From Ovis canadensis (taxonomy: Eukaryota > Chordata > Mammalia > Artiodactyla > Bovidae): a DNA stretch of 64,000 nt. The stretch covers positions 32,022,001-32,086,000 of the forward strand of contig NC_091256.1 in assembly GCF_042477335.2 (NCBI RefSeq). Reading direction: 5' to 3'. Shown piece by piece: positions 1-10,483 of this stretch (positions within the stretch are counted from its first letter, which is position 1; each line of letters begins with the position of its first letter). A program made the translations under genes and the position numbers. The notes below the pieces were generated by a model that was not told the origin of the DNA, did not search any database, and was given only the letters and a program-made list of their open reading frames with translations.

Positions 1-481
1 TAAATTAGGACAGAATAGGGCAAATGTACATTTCCCTGGGATCAATGGGGAGCAGAAAGACAATGGCTTTTCCAAGGAAAAGAAACTAAATAAGCAGCTA
101 AGGAATTGAATGAAAAATTGTTCAGTCCTCTGGACAAGCTGTCTGGAAAGCGGAGGAGCTGAGTGGGGTGGGGAGACTTTCAGACAAAGTTAAGGAGAGT
201 GAATGTCAAAAGTCAAAGTGCTTAAAGTAAATTAAGACATAATATTTTGAACAAATATCATAATACCCTTTATTAAGTGGATAGAGATGTTACATAGCAA
301 ACCATGTTCATCAACATAGTAGAATATTTAGACTCTTATTTGTTTTATTTGTGATCTACATATTATATATTATAAAATGAATCTGTTTGAGGTCAATTCT
401 GTTTCATTGATTTGCCTGTTGACTTGTTGCAATAAGACAAAATAAACATTAAAAAAAAAAACACTTTAGACTATCTTTAGT
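1..481. other. AT-rich unique sequence, nothing recognised
   Basis: AT-rich sequence with no sustained reading frame. A short A-run near 451-461 could be the tail of a degraded element, but nothing upstream of it is recognisable. Confidence 0.5.
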
Positions 482-493
482 ACTTTGGAGATT

Positions 494-702
494 GTTGTTG
501 AGTTACTGAGTCATGTCTGATTCTTTGTGACCCCATGGACTGTAGCCCACCAGACTCCTCTGTCTGTGAGATTTTTCCAAGCAAGAATGCTGGAGTGGGT
601 ATCCATTTCCTTCTCCAGGGGATCTTCCCGACCCACGGATCGAACCCGCTTATCCTGCATTGGCAGGCTGATTCTTTACCACTGAGTCACCAGGGAAGCC
701 CC
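494..702 (-). repeat. Bov-tA SINE with perfect 12-nt TSD
   Basis: Reverse complement of the ruminant tRNA-derived SINE. The right end is the complement of the GGCTTCCCTGGTGGC-type head, and the left end is the AGTCGTGTCTGAC-type tail. It is flanked by the direct repeat ACTTTGGAGATT at 482-493 and 703-714, a clean target-site duplication that fixes both boundaries. A short CA run (716-729) follows. Any reading frame across it is non-functional. Confidence 0.93.
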
Positions 703-714
703 ACTTTGGAGATT

Positions 715-1052
715 ACACACACACACACCCCACATTTTATTGTCGAATATTCTGAAAATAACGAAAGTGTAAAGAAGGAAATCCAATTCTCCTACTATTT
801 TTCCTCCAGATAATACAGTAACATTTGTATGAATGTCTATATGCCAATTTTGCAAAATAGATGTTAGCCAAATCAAGATATACCTAATTTTGAGATTTGC
901 TCCATGATTTTTTTCCTCCTATCGTTTATTATTAAAACTATCTTATTGGTTTTCCATCTCAAGGACAGCAAAATCTGTATTTATGTGCAATTGCACCCCC
1001 TGGGCTACAGGTGTGTCCAGATACTGACTGCCTCAATTAATAGGGCTGTCTA
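715..1052. other. Unique or unrecognised sequence with short CA run
   Basis: Starts with a short CA dinucleotide run (716-729) and continues as AT-rich DNA. It may contain a highly decayed LINE fragment, but no motif is clear enough to name. Confidence 0.4.
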
Positions 1053-1266
1053 GGGCTTCCTGGATAGCTTAGCGGGTAAAGAATTTGCCTGCAATGCAGG
1101 TGACACAGGAGATGTGGGTTTGCTTCCTGGGTCGGGAAGATCCCTGAAGAAGGACATGGCAACCAGCTCCAGTATTCTTGCCTGGAAAATCCTATGAACA
1201 GAGGAGTCTGGCAGGCTACAGTCCAAAGGATCGCAGAGTTGGACACACTTAAGCACACAGGCACAA
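1053..1266 (+). repeat. Bov-tA SINE
   Basis: Plus-strand SINE: a decayed GGGCTTCCTGG head, the tRNA-like part with CCTGCAATGCAGG, the CCAGTATTCTTGCCTGG core and an AGTTGGACAC tail. It is somewhat diverged. Possible target-site copies of GGCTGTC lie on both sides but are imperfect, so the edges are approximate. Confidence 0.88.
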
Positions 1267-1949
1267 CAGAAGGGCCTGAGGCTGTCAAGAACCTCACCCA
1301 CTTATGCTAGAGTGTTATAAAAATATCATTGTTTTCTATGTTTGCTGTGACCTGAAAGAGATTCAGAAACATTGTAGATTATTATCTTCTCTCCAGGTAA
1401 ACATTTTTAGATTAAATTTGTTAGCTCTACTTAAAGTTATTATTTATTCTAATAATGCATTAGCTCTATTTATTCATTTCCATGTTTATTATCATTTCTT
1501 TATATTATGCCATTTCCAAGTTTAAATCCACTTTTAATTTTGCTGGAGTTTATAATATTTTTTTCCCAGGCAAAGTACAGAACTGGTATATTTTTTATCT
1601 CTTTTTATCAGAGAGCCTCTTTATTTGATTTAGCATGTAAGTGATATCTTGAGTTGGTATTTAATTCTTAGGTCCCAATCTGTTTCCCTTAAAAATCAGA
1701 AAGCATCATTCCCTCATTACCTTTGGCATTCAGTAAGGCAAAAATACTTATAATTAGTTTATTTATTATTAAAACCCATTTTTTCTTATAATATGGGTTT
1801 CTAATTAAATTTATCTAGATTTTAGACATCTCTTCAAATTCTTGGTTGGTACTTATTAAGCTCAGAAATTTTTTTCTGTTCTAACTGTGATTAATTCTAT
1901 CCTTTTGTTCTGGCTTGTCCCTTTGGCATATAATAAATTAATGTTAATT
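1267..1949. other. AT-rich sequence, nothing recognised
   Basis: Very AT-rich, with short T-runs and no clear repeat signature. A 73-codon open frame at 1304-1525 has no sign of being a gene. Confidence 0.4.
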
Positions 1950-2110
1950 TTATAAATACTTATTGATTACCTACCATGGGAATTGGTGGGTAAGGTGAAT
2001 ACATTGGGAATTGGTGAGTAAGGTGAATACAACAGTGAATAAGAAAGAATCATTGCTTCATTCACTGATTTTACAAGCTTAATAAACAAAATAATTCCTA
2101 ACAGTTAAGG
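1950..2110 (-). repeat. L2 LINE 3'-end fragment with internal tandem duplication
   Basis: Resembles the reverse complement of the L2 3' end (TACTTATTGATTACCTACCATG, then a GAATACAACAGTGAATAAG-like stretch). Inside it a 28-bp unit starting GGGAATTGGTG occurs twice in tandem (1978-2005 and 2006-2033), apparently a local slippage duplication. Confidence 0.6.
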
Positions 2111-2436
2111 GAAAGTATAGGATCCTAACTTCCAAGATGCATATTCATAAGCGTTAGCATGAGGATTCACTCTTTATCCTCTGTGCTTGTTTCTTATTTT
2201 GTTTTATATTTTTGTCATTGTGCTCTGCATTTTATATAATTCTTTTAGAATTCTTTTTCCTCATCACTGTTAAAATTGTCTAACATTTCATTTATGCTCT
2301 TAACCGTCAATGAAAAATTTAATTCTACTCATATTGCATTGCACTTTTCTTATTGAATTTATCTCCCTTCTTACCACATTCTTCCCTTCAGTCTATTCAA
2401 AATAGTCTCTAGTTCCTTTATTATAGGGAAATAATT
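2111..2436. other. AT-rich unique sequence
   Basis: No repeat family or gene recognised. T-rich on the plus strand. Confidence 0.4.
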
Positions 2437-3019
2437 TCTAAGTCAAAAAAATTGAGATATGACTTACATACCATCCAATTCACCATCTTAAAGTATATAA
2501 TTCAGTGGGGATTTTTTAGTATATTTTTAAGGTTGTGCAGTCATCACCATTGTCTCAATCTAATTCCAGGATACTTTCATCAGCGGTAAAAGAAACTTCA
2601 TATTTGCTGACAGTCTGTTCCCATCCTCATATCTTGTTAGCCTCTGGAAATCACCAGTCTACTTTCCATCTCTGTGGATTTGTCCATTTTGGACATTTCA
2701 TATAAGTGGAACCATATAAGTGGCCTTTGAGTCTAGTTTCTTTTGCTCAGCACAATGTTTTTGAGATTCTTTCACATTGTAACATGTGTGAGTACTTTAT
2801 TCCTTTTTGCAGAATAATATTCCACCACATGGATACACTACATTTTGTTTCTACATTCATCAGCTGAGTGACCTGTGGAGGGTTTTTTTGGAGGCCACTT
2901 TGTGGCCATTTTGAATAATGTTGTTATCTATATTTGTAGACAAGTTTTTGTATAAACTTATATTTCCATTCTTGTGGGTATGAAGCTAGAAGTGGAATTG
3001 CTGGGTCAAATAGTAAAAA

Positions 3020-3232
3020 AGGGGTTTCTCAGGTGGTACCAGTGGTAAAGAATCCACCTGCCAACGTAGGAGACAGAAGAGACGAGGATTCAATCCCTGG
3101 GTTGAGAAGATTCCTTGGAGGAGGGTGTGGCAACCCACTCCAGTATTCTTGCTTGGAGAATCCCATGGACAGAAAACATTGATGGGCTACAATCCATCGG
3201 GTCAGAAAAACTTAGCAACTAAATCACCACCA
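3020..3232 (+). repeat. Bov-tA SINE inside old L1
   Basis: Plus-strand SINE with a decayed head (GGGGTTTCTCAGGTGGTACC) and the CCACTCCAGTATTCTTGCTTGG core. It splits the L1 just after its GGGTCAAATAGTA motif. It is more diverged than the neighbouring SINE at 3305. No convincing target-site repeat was found. Confidence 0.85.
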
Positions 3233-3304
3233 CGATAGCTAGCCTAGTGGATGTGAAGTTCTGTCTTATTGTGGTTTTGATTTGCTTTTTCCTAATGACT
3301 AATA

Positions 3305-3518
3305 GGGCTTCCCTTGTAGCTTAGTTGGTAAAGAATCTGCCTGCAGTGCAGAAGACACAGGTTCGATCCCTGAGTTGGGAAGATCCCCTGGAGAAGGAAA
3401 TAGCAACCTACTTCAGTATCTTTGCCTGGAAAATTTCATGGACAGAGGAGCTTGGTGGGCTGCCGTCCATGGGGTCACAAAGAGTAGGGCATGACTGAGC
3501 GACTAACACTTACTTATT
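3305..3518 (+). repeat. Bov-tA SINE with perfect 12-nt TSD inside old L1
   Basis: Plus-strand SINE from GGGCTTCCCTTGTAGC to GAGCGACTAACACTTAC. It is flanked by TAATGACTAATA at 3293-3304 and 3519-3530. The duplicated bases are part of the L1 sequence, so this SINE jumped into the already resident L1. Confidence 0.93.
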
Positions 3519-4545
3519 TAATGACTAATAATGTGAGCATCTTTTCATATACTTATCGGTCATTTGTGTTTCTTCTTTGGAGAAATCTATATTCAGATTC
3601 ATTTTTAACTGGATATTTATCTTTTTGTTGTTGAGTTATAAGACTTCTTCATACACTCTGGACATCAGAACTTTATCAGATATATGATTTACATATACTT
3701 TCTCCCATTATGTGGACTGTCTTCACACTTTCTTGGCATTATCTTTTATTGAAAAATACTTTAAATTTTAATGGCATCAGATTTTTAAATCCCTTCTTTG
3801 GTTGCTTACCCTTTTGGTGTCATAACCAAGAAACTGTTGCCTAAAGCAAGCTCACAGAGATGTATGCTTATGATTTCCTCTGAGTTTTGTGATTGTAGCT
3901 CTTTCATTTAGGTCTTTATTTCATTTTGAGTTGATTTTTTATATTGTATAAAGTATAAGTTCCGGTTCATTGTTTTCCAAGTGGATATCCAGTCGTTCTA
4001 CCTTTATTTGTTGGAAAACTGTTCTTTTCCTATTGAACTGTCTTGGCACATTTGTTGAAAATCAGTTCCCCATCAATGTATGGTTTGTTCCGCTGGTCTA
4101 TATACCAGTATATATACCAGTATACCAGATCCTTATACCAGTACTACACTCTTGATCACTGTCGTGTTGTGGCGAGTTTTGAAATAGGGAAGTGTGACGT
4201 CTATAACTTTGTTCTTTTTCATGATTGTTTTGGCTGCTCAGGGACCCTTGCACTATCATGAAATTTAGGATGCATTTATTCATTTCTGGAATAAATACAC
4301 AATTTTGATAGTTATCACATTAAATATATAAATCTGTTTGCAAAGGGTTGTAATCTCAGTAATATTAGGTCTTCCAATATTAGGTCTTTCCAATCCACCT
4401 CACAGGAAACTGCGCTGTCCATTTGGATCTTCTTTAATTTCTTTCAACAATATTCTGTAGTTTTCAATTTACAACTCTTATACTTCTTTGGTTAACTTTA
4501 TTTCTAATTATTTTGTTCTTTTTGCTTCTATTATGGATGGTCTTG

Positions 4546-4690
4546 ACCTTTATTTTGGAACATTTCAAACTTACAGAACTGTTAAAAGAATATCTAATAC
4601 AATAGAGTCCATTTATCTTTACTTGGATTCACCAGTGTTACCATTTTGACATGTTTGCTTTTTATTATTATTTTCTCTCTTCCTTCTTCC
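4546..4690 (-). repeat. Possible older L1 3'-end fragment
   Basis: The stretch around GGAACATTTCAAACTTACAG, followed by a GTTACCATTTTGACATGTTTGC stretch, resembles the 3' UTR of ancient L1 subfamilies. It is short and diverged. Confidence 0.45.
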
Positions 4691-5147
4691 CTCTTTCCCA
4701 CTCTCTTTTCCCTTCTTGGAAAAATACTTTGAAATTTCACAAAACTGACTTACAAATGAACATTTTGAATGGTACTTGTATCATTTGAGAACTTCTAATT
4801 TTTAAAAGAAACATCAAAAAGATGCTGCTGGGTCTTTCTGATACTTCTCCTACCTGAATGTTACCATTTTGAATACTGATTGTAACTGTTTGGGCATGAA
4901 ATACAGGATGGTTAACAGTGCCTCCAACTGTCAAAATGCAGATAAATTGGTTTCTACTGTCAACATATTCCAAGTGCCATGCATCCTGGGGTGGGAAAAA
5001 AATCAAGAAATAGATGGGAAGCCTTTTGTGGAAACTCAGAGATGCCTCTTCATTATGGTTACAGTGAATTATGGAAGAACAAAGGACAAGTAAAGACCCC
5101 TTCACACACACACACAAAAATCATGTTTTTTAATGCATTAATTTGTT
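4691..5147. other. Unrecognised sequence
   Basis: No repeat family recognised. A 126-codon minus-strand frame (4737-5117) spans it, but its translation shows no domain and begins in a CA-repeat, so I treat it as chance. A CACACA run lies at about 5103-5116. Confidence 0.4.
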
Positions 5148-5290
5148 TAATAAATACTGTTTGAAAGCCTGTTATTATGCGGTGCCAGGTGCTCGGGATA
5201 TAGAGATGAAAATAGACTTGGTCCTTGCCTGATGGAGGTTATAGGCTTGTGTGGTGAGAGACCATGAATGAGCAAACAAACATATACAAG
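5148..5290 (-). repeat. L2 LINE 3'-end fragment
   Basis: Reverse complement of the L2 end: AATAAATACTGTTTGAAAGC, then GTGCCAGGTGCTCGGGATAT and TCCTTGCCTGATGGAGG, the usual order (TATTGAGC..., GGCACTG..., CCCTCATGGAG...). Confidence 0.7.
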
Positions 5291-5323
5291 GCCACAAGTT
5301 ACTACCAATTATTTTGCTGTCTA

Positions 5324-5410
5324 TTGGGTTGGCCAAAATGTTCATTCAGGGTTTTTTTTTTTTTTAATAACATTAAAAAAAAATCTAAACAAACTTTTTG
5401 GCCAACCCAA
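5324..5410. mobile_element. Mariner-type miniature element with TA target duplication
   Basis: An 87-bp palindromic element. The left end TTGGGTTGGCCAAAATGTTC and the reverse complement of the right end (TTGGGTTGGCCAAAAAGTTT) match over roughly 35 bp of inverted repeat. TA dinucleotides flank it at 5322-5323 and 5411-5412, the mariner/Tc1 target signature. The centre is a T-run meeting an A-run. It encodes nothing and is a non-autonomous relic of the ruminant mariner (BTMAR1-like by its termini; name from memory). Confidence 0.85.
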
Positions 5411-5500
5411 TACAAGGAGAAGAAAGCACTTTCTCTGAAAACAAGTGTTTTCATAATTTAATTAGCAGTAAAATGTGCAGTGTATTGCTATGATGTTTGT

Positions 5501-5723
5501 TTGGGTTTCCGAGGTGGTGCTAGTGGTGAAGAACCCACCGCCAGTGCAGGAGACATAGAGACACGGGTTGGGAAGATCCCCGTGAGGGGGCCATGGCAAC
5601 CCACTCCAGTATTCTTGCCTGGAGAATTCCCCATGGACAGAGGAGTCTGCTGGGTTACAGCCCGTGGAGTCGCAGAGAGTCAGACATGACTGAAGTGACT
5701 GAGCAGGCACGGAGCATGCGCGC
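5501..5723 (+). repeat. Bov-tA SINE, 8-nt TSD
   Basis: Plus-strand SINE with head GGGTTTCCGAGGTGGTGC, core CCAGTATTCTTGCCTGGAG and tail CAGACATGACTGAAGTGAC. ATGTTTGT occurs at 5493-5500 and 5724-5731 as the probable target-site duplication. An internal stretch of the tRNA-like part (after GACACGGGTT) is deleted. Confidence 0.9.
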
Positions 5724-8504
5724 ATGTTTGTCTACTTCTCTGATAAGAGAAAGAGGGCCTTTTTTGGCTGGAATTTTGTACCTCTTGCTATTTAATACTT
5801 TGAGATAGCGGGGATAGCGTTTCTTAATCCGTCCACAAAGGTAGGGCTACCCGCTTATCTCTTTAAACGAAAGCGTCCTAGCCATGATGTGAGAGCAGGC
5901 AGGCTGAAGGCTTGTGTACTGGCCCCTCCCACAGAAGGTGTGTTTGTGAATAAGAGACTTAACTTGACTGGTTGGAAAAATCTAGTAGACTATTAACACA
6001 GCACTCTGCTTAGAGTCTCCTGTCAGGCAAAAGATGGCTGCTTCTCTGTCCAAATAGTATATTTGCCACTAAATATGAGTCTTGGAAAGATGACTGGATC
6101 AACAGCTAAATTATTCCATGAGGCCAGCATATTTAGGGGGCTTCTCTCACAGTCCCCATTCTCAGCCTTTCTCCATAAATAAATGTTTTTTGTTGAATTC
6201 AAGCACAACAATTTTGTACAGGCTTTATATTGAATTTGGACAAATATTTGAGTCCAAATGAAATAAACCAGACTAGTCATCTAACCAGTTTAACCATGCT
6301 CATTTTAGAGAAGAGCGCTGAATGCGACTTCACCTTCTAGCCAAGGGCAGTATTTCCCCTGTTTAGAATGGGGCCAACACTTGGCGATTCCTATGTGGAC
6401 AAAGTTGAATGTTCAGTAAATAGATGTTTTTGAACCTGCTAATTCTTAGAACACTTAGGGTCAAGGCCCAGGAAATTGTCATTTCTCACCAATGTTAGGT
6501 GTGTGAAATGGCTGTAATTCTGCTCAGATAACTAGACAGAGCTAAGCCATGTGATTTTGATTGGTGAATTGCAGCGCAAATTATTTCCTCTTATTTTAAA
6601 CTTTTGTTTTTAAATAGGCAATGCTTCATAATTGTTAGAGCTTCATTAAAAGTCTATCAGGACAGAGGTAGCAATTTGCCTACGTACCTATGTATCATGT
6701 TTTGAACTCTCGAGGGGGGAGGTGTGGGAAAGACTGCCAGGATGTGAATATTTCCGTATACCTCTGGAAACAAATGGTTCTTACATGAAATCCATCGAAT
6801 CTAAAGCAGCATTTACATGATGTCAAATACTGGATTAAGAAGAAAATTCTGTTATCTGAATGTTGAATCATACAACATCTACATCAGCATAATGTAAAAA
6901 GACTGTGCAATTGGCCAGATGTTGGGCTTTTCATTTGATTGGTTATTTTCAAATTACTTTCTACCCCAACACTCTTGAGGGTTGCAACACACCCCATCAG
7001 TTAGAGTATGTCTCAAAGGGAATGGGGACCAGTTAAGCTCCGGATGGAGGGAGAAGGGTGGCGAAAGTCCCGCAGGTGACTCTGAAATGTGCCCCTAGGG
7101 GACCATCATGTGGTAAAGACTAAGTAGAAATGAGGCATTTTATTAGTGAACTGTCTCAGTGGCATTACACTGAAAATGACATCATCAATTATGGTATTTA
7201 AGTCTTCCATTTTCAAAGATAAAAACTCTAGACTGATTTTAAGACTAGGCTTACAGGAACAACCAGAGATAGAAAACTAGTTAAGAACGACGGAGGGGAA
7301 TTGATCAACTTTGACAACTGTGTGAGGATATTGAGACCAAACTGCTACCCTCTGCTTCTTTCTACATTATCATTTTGGGGATATGGGAGGGGAATAGTAC
7401 TTAGTTAAGCAAGAACTCTTTTTCATCTATATTTTCTTTATCTATTCACTCATTCAACATGCATTCTGGCACATCTATAGGGTATCCCACTGGGTTCTAC
7501 AATTTAATATTATATAGCCTGGTAAGTTGCCAGTTTCTTGGGTATTAAAAAAATCCTGAATCACTTTCAAAAATCAGTCCAATAGATGCATTTCAGCTTT
7601 AGGAGTGTAAAATGAAATAAAGGCCAGTTTTAAATTTAAAAAGTGAATCTTCCTTATGCTTTTTTTAAAGCTTTATGCCATATGTAGTTTTCTAGTTCCA
7701 TGTTCTGTATATTTGCATAACTACATGTTATGCACATATGTCTATATGCCCATGGTACACAGACACACGCAGTTTAACTGTATTAAACCAAAGATTAATG
7801 TCCAGAATTAGGTGACTAATATTCCACATGAGCTTGACCATTTAATTAATATCAAATGTTCAAACATAAAATAAAATATAAGAACTCTTACCCTTGCTTT
7901 AACATATAATTTACCTAGACAATTAAGAAAGATGGAATCACAGAAGTATAATATGCTTATAGCTCTGTTCCCTTTATCTTGATTAATTGTTTTGTTCCTG
8001 ACCATGCCTGGGTGGATTCCCAATTTCTGAGGTCCCACCGTATGTATATCCAAATGTGAAACTCTTTCTTGTTACCTATGACTCAGAAGAAAAATGGGCA
8101 TAGCTGTATCAGTGAAGCTTAACAGGACTGTCAGTTAGTTCCAGAAATAACCTTGACACCTTCCCATTGCAAAATCTATCTGCAGGCTTTTGTGCTAGGC
8201 ATGGTCCAGCTATAAACCCAATTACAAAACAAGATATTTTCCAAAAATTATTTCTCAGAAAAGCGAGTCACCTTGTGCTTGAAGGCTTAAGCGTTCTCAT
8301 ATCCAAGTGGCACTCTCAATTACTTCACTTTGAAAAGTAAAACACTGTTTATGAAAAATAAAAACAAAACATCTCTAAATGACCTCAGTTAATATTACTT
8401 GTGGGAACAGCGTAATAAGAAAAAGTGTCTAAGAAATATAACAGGATGGTAATTACACCACAATTGCAGGTATTGTCTGCCATTATATTCAAGATTTCTA
8501 AAGA
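5724..8504. other. Long repeat-poor block, no gene recognised
   Basis: About 2.8 kb without any recognisable young or old repeat, which is unusual for this window. Short frames only (best: 85 codons minus at 6023-6280, 81 codons minus at 7808-8053), none with a recognisable motif or splice-exon pattern. The composition is ordinary AT-rich. It could hold conserved noncoding sequence; that cannot be judged from one genome. Confidence 0.5.
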
Positions 8505-8965
8505 AAAATTTATTTTATATTGAAGCATAGTTGATTAACAATGTTGTGTTAGCTTCAGGGATACAGAGTAGTGATTCAGTGATACGTATTCAGGTATCTA
8601 TTTCTTTTCAAATTCTTTTCCCATTTAGGTTATTACAGAATATTGAGCAGTGTTCTCTGTGCTATTCAGTAGGTCCTTGTTAATTATCCATTTTACACAT
8701 AGCAATGTGTACATGTCACTATGTAGATTATCATGTGTCCCAAACTCCCAGTTTATCCCTCACCACTTACCCTTCCCTCTGGTAACCATAAGTTTGTTCT
8801 CTGGTAACCATAAGTCTGTGAGTCTGTTTCTGTTTCATAAATAAGTTCTTTCTATCATTTTCTTTAAATTCTCCTATAAATGATATCATATGACATTTGT
8901 CTTTGACTTATTTCACTTAGTATGATAATCCCTAGGTCCATCCACGTTGCTTTGACATATATTCA
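8505..8965 (-). mobile_element. L1 3'-end fragment (5'-truncated)
   Basis: Reverse complement of a ruminant L1 3' end. Landmarks: CATAGTTGATTAACAATGTTG, CTATTCAGTAGGTCCTTGTT, CCAGTTTATCCCTCACCACT, GTGAGTCTGTTTCTGTTTC and TTATTTCACTTAGTATGATA. A 22-bp unit (CTCTGGTAACCATAAGT...) is tandemly duplicated at 8777-8798 and 8799-8820. Confidence 0.88.
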
Positions 8966-9716
8966 AGGCTTTCAAACACCACTGTAAAACAATACATGCT
9001 GGGAAGAATACAAGCATACCCTTACGGGATGAATAGAAAATCAACAGTTATCTGAACGTAACATGAATGGTCACTGTGACGTGGGATGACCTTTTTAGTG
9101 ACACTCTCATATGGAGTTTTAAAGGTGCTATATCTCAAACAGTCTAGAATAAAGTGCAACAGGAAAATCACTCTAACTCTGATGACAAATGAGGCTCAGT
9201 GGTGATAAAGACACTGGTGTCGAAGATGCAAGGGAAGAGTTTGAGTAAAACTGTGACATGAAATGTGAGATTAGACAAAGCATTTACTTTTAAAATTGGT
9301 ATATTATGCTATGAATATATAAATCTCTAAAGGAAATTATATAAGTAGATTTTGACTATTTGAAATGTATCACAAAATTATTTATTTTCAAGTTCAAAAA
9401 TTATTTTAAAAATCTTAACAGTGGGATAAATGAATCCTGCCTTATAGCTGAGCTCACATTATAGGTGGGTATATATGGTATTATGTTTATATCTTTAGAT
9501 TTCAATGTTAAGTGTGTTAACCTGTGCCTGACTCAAATAAGTCATTTATTCAATTTAAACACCAAGCATTATTACTTTTCATTTAATTATTATTTCATGT
9601 TCATGATAATAGTAGCCTATATCTATTTTTTCTTTTTCTTTTTCTTAACATTTGCAGATATATGTTAAGTCACTGCAATCAGAAATAATGGTTGTAATAT
9701 GAAATTTTCTCTGGTG
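8966..9716. other. Unique sequence
   Basis: No repeat or gene recognised; AT-rich. Confidence 0.4.
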
Positions 9717-9893
9717 CAACATGATCAGATTTAGCAAATAAAATATAAGGTGCCTGATTAAATTTCAACCTCAGATAAACAGTGAATCATTTTTTAGTAT
9801 AATTTGTCCCATGAAATATTTGAGATACACATGCACTTAAAAAATCAGCTGTTTACCTCATCTGAGTGTCTTGTGTTTTATCTGGCAACCCTT
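9717..9893. repeat. Ancient palindromic repeat relic
   Basis: The left arm (GATTTAGCAAATAAAATATA, later CTCAGATAAACAG) is loosely repeated in inverted form in the right arm (complement GTTGCCAGATAAAACACAAG). This matches the layout of an old, largely palindromic mammalian non-autonomous DNA transposon. The exact family is not certain. Confidence 0.5.
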
Positions 9894-10130
9894 CCTAGAG
9901 TGAACTGAGAATTGACTTTTGTTATAAGAAATGTGTGGGGGAAATTGTGAGTGGGATTTTCAGTAAGTTCATGTTAGAGGTAGATTTATTTTCCTGAACC
10001 TCAAACATTGACAAATAGGCATAAACTCAGCCTGCCTGATTGACTCAGTACCTACAATATTCAGTCCAAAATAACCCCCTTTCTATGTCTTTCTGGTGTC
10101 TTCCCGCCCACAGCTCATATATGTATCTTT

Positions 10131-10471
10131 AAAAAAATTTTTATTGGAGTACAGTTGATTTACAATGTTGTGTTCGCTTCAGATATACAGCAAAGTGAAT
10201 CAGTTATACATGTCACATATGTCCAGTCTTTTTCTTTTAGATTCTTTTCCCCATATAGATCATTACAGAGTATTGAGTAGAGTTGCAATGCTATGCGAGT
10301 CAGACACAGATATACAAATATCATATAAAATCGCATATATGTGGAATATAAAATAAATACAAGGTTTAAAACTTATTCACAAACCAGAAGTGTAGTCACA
10401 GATTTTAGAAAACAAACTTACGGGTACTAGGGGAATGGTGGGGAGGGATAAACTGGAAGGCTGGGACTGAC
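10131..10471 (-). mobile_element. L1 3' end with 5' inversion (twin priming), 12-nt TSD
   Basis: 10131 to about 10295 is the reverse complement of the L1 3' end (TTGGAGTACAGTTGATTTAC, CATTACAGAGTATTGAGTAG). From about 10300 the L1 continues in the opposite orientation (GATATACAAATATCATATAA, GGGAGGGATAAACTGGAAGG). The whole is bounded by ATATGTATCTTT at 10119-10130 and 10472-10483. One target-site duplication around an inverted 5' part is the expected product of twin priming. Confidence 0.85.
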
Positions 10472-10483
10472 ATATGTATCTTT

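Larger units (their letters stand above)
2437..4545 (-). mobile_element. Old L1 LINE, 3' part, interrupted by two SINEs
   Basis: Reverse complement of an old mammalian L1 3' region. Landmarks in order: CATATAAGTGGAACCATA, the TGGAATTGCTGGGTCAAAT stretch, the TTTATCAGATATATGATTT stretch, and the ORF2 C-terminal part near GTCTTGGCACATTTGTTGAAAATCAG. No long frame survives. Two Bov-tA SINEs (3020-3232, 3305-3518) sit inside it and postdate it. A short (TATACCAG)-like tandem lies near 4099-4140. Confidence 0.85.

Noticed and set aside
4737..5117. 126-codon minus-strand frame starting MCVCVKG
   Set aside because: The start lies in a CA repeat and no domain is visible.
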